Shown here one piece after another: positions 58,990-64,000 of a stretch of DNA of 64,000 nucleotides. Origin of the DNA: Fimbriimonas sp. (GTDB lineage: Bacteria; Armatimonadota; Fimbriimonadia; Fimbriimonadales; Fimbriimonadaceae). The position numbers were made by a program, and so were the translations under genes. A model generated the notes under the pieces. That model saw only the letters and a list, made by a program, of their open reading frames with translations. It did no database searches and was not told the DNA's origin. Within the stretch, counting starts at the first letter, position 1. Each line of letters starts with the position of its first letter. The stretch covers positions 1 through 64,000 of the forward strand of contig JARLGV010000085.1 in assembly GCA_031292555.1 (NCBI GenBank), given 5' to 3'.

Positions 58990-60597
58990 GTGTTCACTTT
59001 GAGATCGCGTGCGCGAACAGGTTTGATTATCGTTGTCGCCATCATGCTGGTGACGTGGTTCGCTTTACGTACCTTGAGGCATGGTCCTCCGCCCCCGATG
59101 AAAGTGGGTATCTGGTACTGGCACACGCCCTTTCAGGTCACCAATGAGGAACTCGGCTGGCTGAAGAAGATCGGCGTGTCGACCATCTACGTGCGAACCG
59201 CAACCTTCACCACGGACGGCGTCCACGTGAAGACGATGATCCCACAGTCGTGGAAATCGGATGCGCACGGCATGCCGGTGGTTCTGACTTTCAACTTCGA
59301 TACCGGTCTGCGCTCGCACTTTGAGAAGTTCGCGAATGCAAGCATGGCCGCCGATATCGCACCGGCGATCGCCCGCTTTCGAAGTTCGGCGAAGTCGAAG
59401 GGGATTCGGGTCACCGGAATTCAAATGGACGTCGACTGTCCGACCCGGCTTCTCCCCAAATACGCGTCGTTGATTCGCGATATTCGGAGTCGATTGGAGG
59501 TAGACGGGGCGCTTGGCGCCCACGACTCTTTCTCGGCAACCGCCCTCCAGACCTGGCTCAATTCGGGGCACTATCAAGAACTCGCCGATGCCTGCGATTT
59601 CGTGGCCCCTCAATTTTATGAGGGCCGGATCGGTCGTACGATCGACACGATGCAACCGGCAGCCGACGCTGAGAACCTCGCTAACGGGATGGCGCGTGCC
59701 GAGTCGGCCGGACGACCCTACTTCGTCGGCATCGCGACCTACGGTCACGCCTTGCTCTTCAACCGCGGCGGTCAGCTTGTGGCAATGTATCACGGCATGC
59801 AGCCCGAAGATGCCCTTCGCCACCCTTCGCTGCAGTTCGAAGTTACTTACCCAATGGCGGCGAACGGGAAACGGGCAGGACCGAACGAGGGGATCGGCGA
59901 GAATCTTCTGGTTGTCAAAGCGGTCCACCCCGACATCAACGGGCGTGGTCTGGGATTCCGAATCGCCTACGTCCTGCCGACCGCCGAAATGCTGGCGCGC
60001 GAACTCAAGATCGTGCGTGAAAGTGCTTCCTCAAACTGCCAGGGCGTCATTTTGTATCGCTTTCCGGAAGCAGCCGACGAACTGAACCTGCCTTTGGAGA
60101 CGATGGCCCAGAGCTTTGCCGGCAAGCCCACGTCGGTGGAGATCGACCCAAGCCTCGCCCGACGGTCGGTGCCTTGGTCGCTCATCGGGACGGGTCGATC
60201 GGCAAAGAAGGTCCCATGCGATTACACTTTGACCGTGAAATCAACGGGTACGGCCCCGACGATGGCGGCTCCCGGGGCGGTATCGGTGGTGGTTGCATTC
60301 GACGGGATCGGCTTGGAGGGGGTTGAGCCGGGCGACTTCGATCGGGCTCAGACCGGGGTCTTGACGCCGGATCGGAGCTTTCAGCCGTGCGCCCCTGCCC
60401 ATGCCAACGCGGTGCTCTTCGAGCGGAATCAGATGCTCCCCGGAGCTAAGCTGAGGGCAGGCGCCATCGAAGTTGGAGCTGACGGACCGAGTCCGGTCAA
60501 GATGTCGTGGGTCGTCGATTGTCCGAACGGCAAGGATCATGTCCAGGGATCGCGCGACCTTGGGAGTCAGCACGCATCCAAGGTGGTGGGGAAGTGA
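58990..60597 (+). CDS. DUF3142 domain protein, membrane-anchored
   Basis: The 535-residue protein has an N-terminal membrane anchor (TGLIIVVAIMLVTWFALRTL). A TIM-barrel-like DUF3142 domain follows: VGIWYWHTPFQVTNEELGWL, VTGIQMDVDCPTRLLPKYAS with an acidic cluster, DFVAPQFYEGRIGRT and GIATYGHALLFNRGG. Family members are predicted glycosidase-like barrels of unknown substrate. The C-terminal 150 residues form a beta-rich domain. GTG 58990 is the start used; no clear ribosome-binding site. Its TGA overlaps the next GTG (GTGA). Confidence 0.75.
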   Translation: MFTLRSRARTGLIIVVAIMLVTWFALRTLRHGPPPPMKVGIWYWHTPFQVTNEELGWLKKIGVSTIYVRTATFTTDGVHVKTMIPQSWKSDAHGMPVVLTFNFDTGLRSHFEKFANASMAADIAPAIARFRSSAKSKGIRVTGIQMDVDCPTRLLPKYASLIRDIRSRLEVDGALGAHDSFSATALQTWLNSGHYQELADACDFVAPQFYEGRIGRTIDTMQPAADAENLANGMARAESAGRPYFVGIATYGHALLFNRGGQLVAMYHGMQPEDALRHPSLQFEVTYPMAANGKRAGPNEGIGENLLVVKAVHPDINGRGLGFRIAYVLPTAEMLARELKIVRESASSNCQGVILYRFPEAADELNLPLETMAQSFAGKPTSVEIDPSLARRSVPWSLIGTGRSAKKVPCDYTLTVKSTGTAPTMAAPGAVSVVVAFDGIGLEGVEPGDFDRAQTGVLTPDRSFQPCAPAHANAVLFERNQMLPGAKLRAGAIEVGADGPSPVKMSWVVDCPNGKDHVQGSRDLGSQHASKVVGK

Positions 60598-62906
60598 ATT
60601 TGAGACTGAGATGCCTGATCGGAGGACTTACGACGATCATTGGAGCGCTTGCGTTGGCTTGCATGTCAGCGTACGAGGAGTCCGTGCATTTCAAGGGGGT
60701 TCGAGTCGACTTTGGCGCGCCGCCCACTCGATACGCGATGAACTACGCCGAGTTGCCCGGTTTCGGTATTGGTTGGCGTCCGGGGACCGAATACTATGGT
60801 CGCTTTCCCGGGGACGAGGATCTGGCCCGTCGGCATGAAGAGAACAGAACGCACCGCCTATTCGGGCAAGCGATCGACGCGGAGACTCATCGGGACTACG
60901 TGACTGCCTTGGCGATATGGATTCGCTGCCAAAAATATGGCGTTGGCGAGCCAGGCCCGGTCCGCCGACGCATCGATTTGCTTCGGATCCTCGTGAGACA
61001 ACCCAACCTTCGCCTTGCTTCGACCTTGCTCCGTGCAACGAGACTGAACAAGCCCATTGGCCTCCTGCCTGAGCGGTGGGAACTCGACTCCAAGTTGGCT
61101 CCCTTCGCCCAATATGCGAAGGCGCTTAGAATAAAGGTTCCTCGCCAGGGCGCGGCGGCCTTCCGGCAAATCGCCGATGAGTATCCGCATTCGCCACTGG
61201 CCGAGCCGTCGCTCATCACGGTTCCGCGACTGCTCCTTTGTGAGGGCGCCAAGCCGAATTCAGCCGACTATGCGACGGCCGGTTCAGCGCTGGACCGGCT
61301 CCTGGCGGTCTATCCGAAATCGCGATTCACGTTCGATGCCTTGGGTTGGAAAGCGCGCGTGCTCTTTCTGCATGGGAAGTACCTACCGGCTCTCCTGGAT
61401 TACCGCAAGCAGTTCGCTATGTCGACCCCGGCGGCCGGAGCCGAGGGACCCCTCGATTCGATCATTTTGTGCGAAGAACAGCTCCATCGTAGGGCGCGAG
61501 TGGCAGCCGCCTATGTTCTTCGGTACGGGCTTACCGAGGAAAGGAAACTTCGGTTCGACTCGATCACCGCCTTGGCCGACTGTTTTGCCTCCTTTTCATC
61601 GGCGGACGGAAAGGCGTTTTGGAGGCTCTTGAAGGGCGATCCCAAGCTGCTCCCGTTCTACCTGGACTATCGTCTCGACAACACGACGAAGCTGACTGGG
61701 CTCCTTGACCTGGCAGAGCGAAATGACGAGGCGGTGCTTGGCTCGCCCTACCGGGCGCGGTTCTTGGCAAGAGCAGCCGAAGCGGCATACCGACTCCGTA
61801 GCCTCCAATTGGCCGCTCGCTATGCCCGGCAGGCACTGGATTCCCGACCGTCCAACGACGATGCGGCACGCGCCGAATTCGTGCTCGGAGCAGTTGCCCG
61901 GCGCTATGGCCGGCCGAACGAGGCGATCCTCCACTTCGTTCGAATCGTGCGCAGGTATGGAAGCAGCTATCTCGTTGGGGGCGCCCGGGAGAACCTTGCG
62001 CTGCTTTACGAGCACTTGGGACGATTGGGAGAGGCGTTGGACGCCTATCGTGCCCTCAAATATGACTACGACGTCGCCTACCTGCTCGACGTGAGGATGA
62101 AGCCGAGCGAGATCGTCGAGTACTTGACGTCGCACAAGCACTTGGCTGACCGAGTAGGCATCGTCTATAGTTTAGGGCTTCGATATCTGCGCAAGCACCA
62201 GTGGTCGCTCGCCGAGAAAACGTTGGCGAAGGTGCCCCAACACCAGCGGGATTCGTACCGCAAGACCGCCGAGCCGTACCAGTTCGACGAAGTGGGCCAG
62301 CAAGATCCGCTCGTCTCGGTCCGCGACCTCGCCAAACTGGATGGTCGAATACAGTCGGCAAGCTCGGGCGGCGCAAAGGCTTCGGCGACCTTTGCGATGG
62401 CGGACTATTACTACGGCCATCGAAACCTGATGCTTTACAACGGTTGGTTGTGGAAAGGCCTACGTGCCATTATGTTCGCTTACCAGTGGAATGCAGGTAT
62501 CTCGACACCGAAAGACGACGATGCCGTATGGACGCACCATTGGGAGCATGAGTGCTTGGCTCAGAGCCTCTTGCTTTGCCGGAAGATCGTGGCGGAGTAT
62601 AGGCACCCTCCAATCCGGTACCGTGCCGCATATCTGGGCGCCTGCGCCGCCGCACGACTAAGCCGGTTCAACGAGTACTGGCGATGGCAGAGCGAACAGA
62701 CGAATCTGAATAACGAGGCCGTGCGGCTCATGAAGATCGCTCGTAAGTCGCCTAATCCCCGTCTCGCCGCCAAGGCACGAAAATTCGCCGCAGTCTTTGC
62801 CGAGGGAGTCGACACATCCAAGATCTTCGACGAGGGACGGCACGCTAATCGGTACAAGACGGGATTGGACGAGCCAGAAACGAAAGGTGACGAGCAGACG
62901 CCCTAG
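60594..62906 (+). CDS. TPR lipoprotein, partner of the DUF3142 protein
   Basis: The 770-residue protein starts at GTG 60594 (MNLRLRCLIGGLTTIIGALA) with a lipobox ALAC (Cys23), so it is probably a lipoprotein. The mature part is mostly helical with TPR-like units (GAAAFRQIADEYPHSPLAEP, AAYRLRSLQLAARYARQALD, AVARRYGRPNEAILHFVRIV, ALLYEHLGRLGEALDAYRAL). Translational coupling with the DUF3142 gene implies a shared complex at the cell surface. A longer upstream frame exists but lies inside the DUF3142 gene. Confidence 0.75.
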   Translation: MNLRLRCLIGGLTTIIGALALACMSAYEESVHFKGVRVDFGAPPTRYAMNYAELPGFGIGWRPGTEYYGRFPGDEDLARRHEENRTHRLFGQAIDAETHRDYVTALAIWIRCQKYGVGEPGPVRRRIDLLRILVRQPNLRLASTLLRATRLNKPIGLLPERWELDSKLAPFAQYAKALRIKVPRQGAAAFRQIADEYPHSPLAEPSLITVPRLLLCEGAKPNSADYATAGSALDRLLAVYPKSRFTFDALGWKARVLFLHGKYLPALLDYRKQFAMSTPAAGAEGPLDSIILCEEQLHRRARVAAAYVLRYGLTEERKLRFDSITALADCFASFSSADGKAFWRLLKGDPKLLPFYLDYRLDNTTKLTGLLDLAERNDEAVLGSPYRARFLARAAEAAYRLRSLQLAARYARQALDSRPSNDDAARAEFVLGAVARRYGRPNEAILHFVRIVRRYGSSYLVGGARENLALLYEHLGRLGEALDAYRALKYDYDVAYLLDVRMKPSEIVEYLTSHKHLADRVGIVYSLGLRYLRKHQWSLAEKTLAKVPQHQRDSYRKTAEPYQFDEVGQQDPLVSVRDLAKLDGRIQSASSGGAKASATFAMADYYYGHRNLMLYNGWLWKGLRAIMFAYQWNAGISTPKDDDAVWTHHWEHECLAQSLLLCRKIVAEYRHPPIRYRAAYLGACAAARLSRFNEYWRWQSEQTNLNNEAVRLMKIARKSPNPRLAAKARKFAAVFAEGVDTSKIFDEGRHANRYKTGLDEPETKGDEQTP

Positions 62907-62956
62907 ATGGATCAAGACCCGAGCGCGGTTGCTAGTCGAACCGATCGAGATAGTTC

Positions 62957-64000
62957 CTAGCTGCGTTCGTCGATAACCCTGATTTGCCAGGGCGAGAAGC
63001 GGAGCCGGGTCGTTGCTTCGACCGTTTCGCCGCTCACGAGGTCTTCGCCCTTCTGCCATACCGCCTTAGTAAGCGTCGTGCCCTTGTCGCTCATGTTCGC
63101 AAGAACAAGAACGGCGTGCCCGTCGACCTGGCGGCGAAACGCCAAGACGGTTTCCGACAGGGAGTCGATAACTTCCTGACTGCCTGACATCAGCGCCTGG
63201 CTCGACTGCCGGATCGCGATCATCTTTCGGTACCAGTTGAAGAGCGACTTGGGATCGTTTTCTTGTTCCTCCAGACTGCGGCCGTCATCGTCACGCGAGT
63301 AGCGCAGACTCCACCAGGGGCCAGTGTCCTTGTACCATAACGCAGTTCCCGCGGCGTCCAGCTTTCGGTTCCAGCGGTAGGCCAAGCGAACCGGAATGTC
63401 GTTTCCGTCGCTGTTCCATTGGCCTTGTTCACCCTTCATGCCGATCTCCTGGCCGTAATATAAGATGGGCGCGCCCTTTGCGAAGATCATCAATGCAGCG
63501 GCCAACCGTTGCCGGACCGGATCGAGTTCCTCACTCGCAAACCGGTTCATGTCGTGGTTCTCTAGGAACGACAACTGGAGTCGGCCCGGGTTGGTGAAGT
63601 AGCGATAGCCCTGGAGGTTCTTGGCGATGAACCCCTTTTTGAAAGTCAGTAGCGCGTCGCGAAGCCGGAAGTTATAGCAGGCGTCGGTCGGCGTGCCTTC
63701 GAACATCTCGACTGAGCTTCGATACGCCTCCCAATCCGATTGTTCACCGACGAAGAACGTGCCGGGATAGTGCAGTTTGATATCTTCTTCGACTGGCTTC
63801 CATAGCCGTGCGTAAAGGTGGGTGCTCTGTCCTGTCCAGTCCAAATCGTCCATCATGTGATCGATCCGGTAGCCGTCGACCCCACGCGCCGACCAAAACC
63901 GAAAGACCTTGCCGATCTCCTCAATCACATGAGGGTTGTTCAAGTTGACTGACGCCAACTGGATCTTCGCATGGTCGTACCAGGGCGAGAGTGCGTCCGG
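62957..64000 (-). CDS. GH13 alpha-amylase family enzyme (C-terminal part, cut by right edge)
   Basis: The frame runs off the right end; the visible C-terminal part has about 347 residues. From the edge it reads DALSPWYDHAKIQLASVNLN. Catalytic motifs are GVDGYRIDHMMD (nucleophile Asp), TFFVGEQSD (acid/base Glu) and FLENHDMNRF (His-Asp). The C-terminal beta-sandwich includes AFRRQVDGHAVLVLANMSDK. It hydrolyses or rearranges alpha-glucans; exact specificity and cell location need the missing N-terminus. Confidence 0.9.
   Translation of the reverse strand, partial: PDALSPWYDHAKIQLASVNLNNPHVIEEIGKVFRFWSARGVDGYRIDHMMDDLDWTGQSTHLYARLWKPVEEDIKLHYPGTFFVGEQSDWEAYRSSVEMFEGTPTDACYNFRLRDALLTFKKGFIAKNLQGYRYFTNPGRLQLSFLENHDMNRFASEELDPVRQRLAAALMIFAKGAPILYYGQEIGMKGEQGQWNSDGNDIPVRLAYRWNRKLDAAGTALWYKDTGPWWSLRYSRDDDGRSLEEQENDPKSLFNWYRKMIAIRQSSQALMSGSQEVIDSLSETVLAFRRQVDGHAVLVLANMSDKGTTLTKAVWQKGEDLVSGETVEATTRLRFSPWQIRVIDERS

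Overview
The window is a bacterial chromosome segment of fairly high GC content. It carries a housekeeping core (gltX, hisD, greA, lysS and the str-S10-spc ribosomal cluster) among many secreted or surface proteins: a giant PQQ/Ig-like protein, a VPS10-type propeller, LolA-like proteins, TPR and DUF3142 proteins, a sulfatase and glycosidases. Protein style, the GxxExxY remnant and the mixture of leaderless and Shine-Dalgarno starts suggest Armatimonadota, perhaps Fimbriimonadia. That placement is inference; no marker was compared with a database.

Layout. 1-3.4 kb: probable 3' end of a 5S rRNA, an IS630-family element sitting exactly in the stop codon of a membrane-protein gene, a RelE-type toxin with an Xre antitoxin, and a GxxExxY gene fragment. 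3.4-16.3 kb: gltX-hisD, a beta-hydroxyacid dehydrogenase followed by a three-gene nucleoside/sugar-type ABC transporter, a LolA-like secreted protein, a thioredoxin-like protein, a GT2 glycosyltransferase, greA with a lipoprotein, a structured intergenic segment that may be a small RNA, and lysS. 16.5-26.8 kb: a 2476-residue secreted PQQ/Ig-like protein, divergent from a STAND ATPase-TPR gene that runs by a 4-base overlap into a TPR-Crp regulator gene. A TGTGA-N8-TCACA palindrome lies between them.

27-39 kb: rpsL-rpsG-fusA-tuf-rpsJ-rplCDWB-rpsS-rplV-rpsC-rplP-rpmC-rpsQ-rplNXE. The cluster has a strong promoter, a leader attenuator, several internal hairpins and a sharp end after rplE. 39-48.6 kb: a REP-bounded inverted repeat, an ABC-2 permease, an SDR, an M16 peptidase pair, a GNAT, an ECF sigma factor coupled to a membrane sensor, a secreted alpha/beta hydrolase, and an MFS transporter preceded by a possible leader peptide. 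48.9-64 kb: sulfatase, six-hairpin glycosidase, a 188-bp MITE-like repeat, a YjbR-like protein, phosphofructokinase, a VPS10-type protein, DUF6624, a DUF3142-TPR pair, and a GH13 enzyme cut by the right edge.

Two things stand out. First, at least twelve genes, plus one candidate leader ORF, have a -10-like hexamer (usually TANNNT) 5-10 bases before the start codon and no Shine-Dalgarno sequence, which points to widespread leaderless transcription; ribosomal genes instead use Shine-Dalgarno sites. Second, the STAND-TPR/TPR-Crp pair reads as one MalT-like regulator split by a single-base frame change, with a Crp output domain where a LuxR domain would be expected. It lies beside the giant surface protein and the palindrome. 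This is the best candidate here for an undescribed regulatory system.
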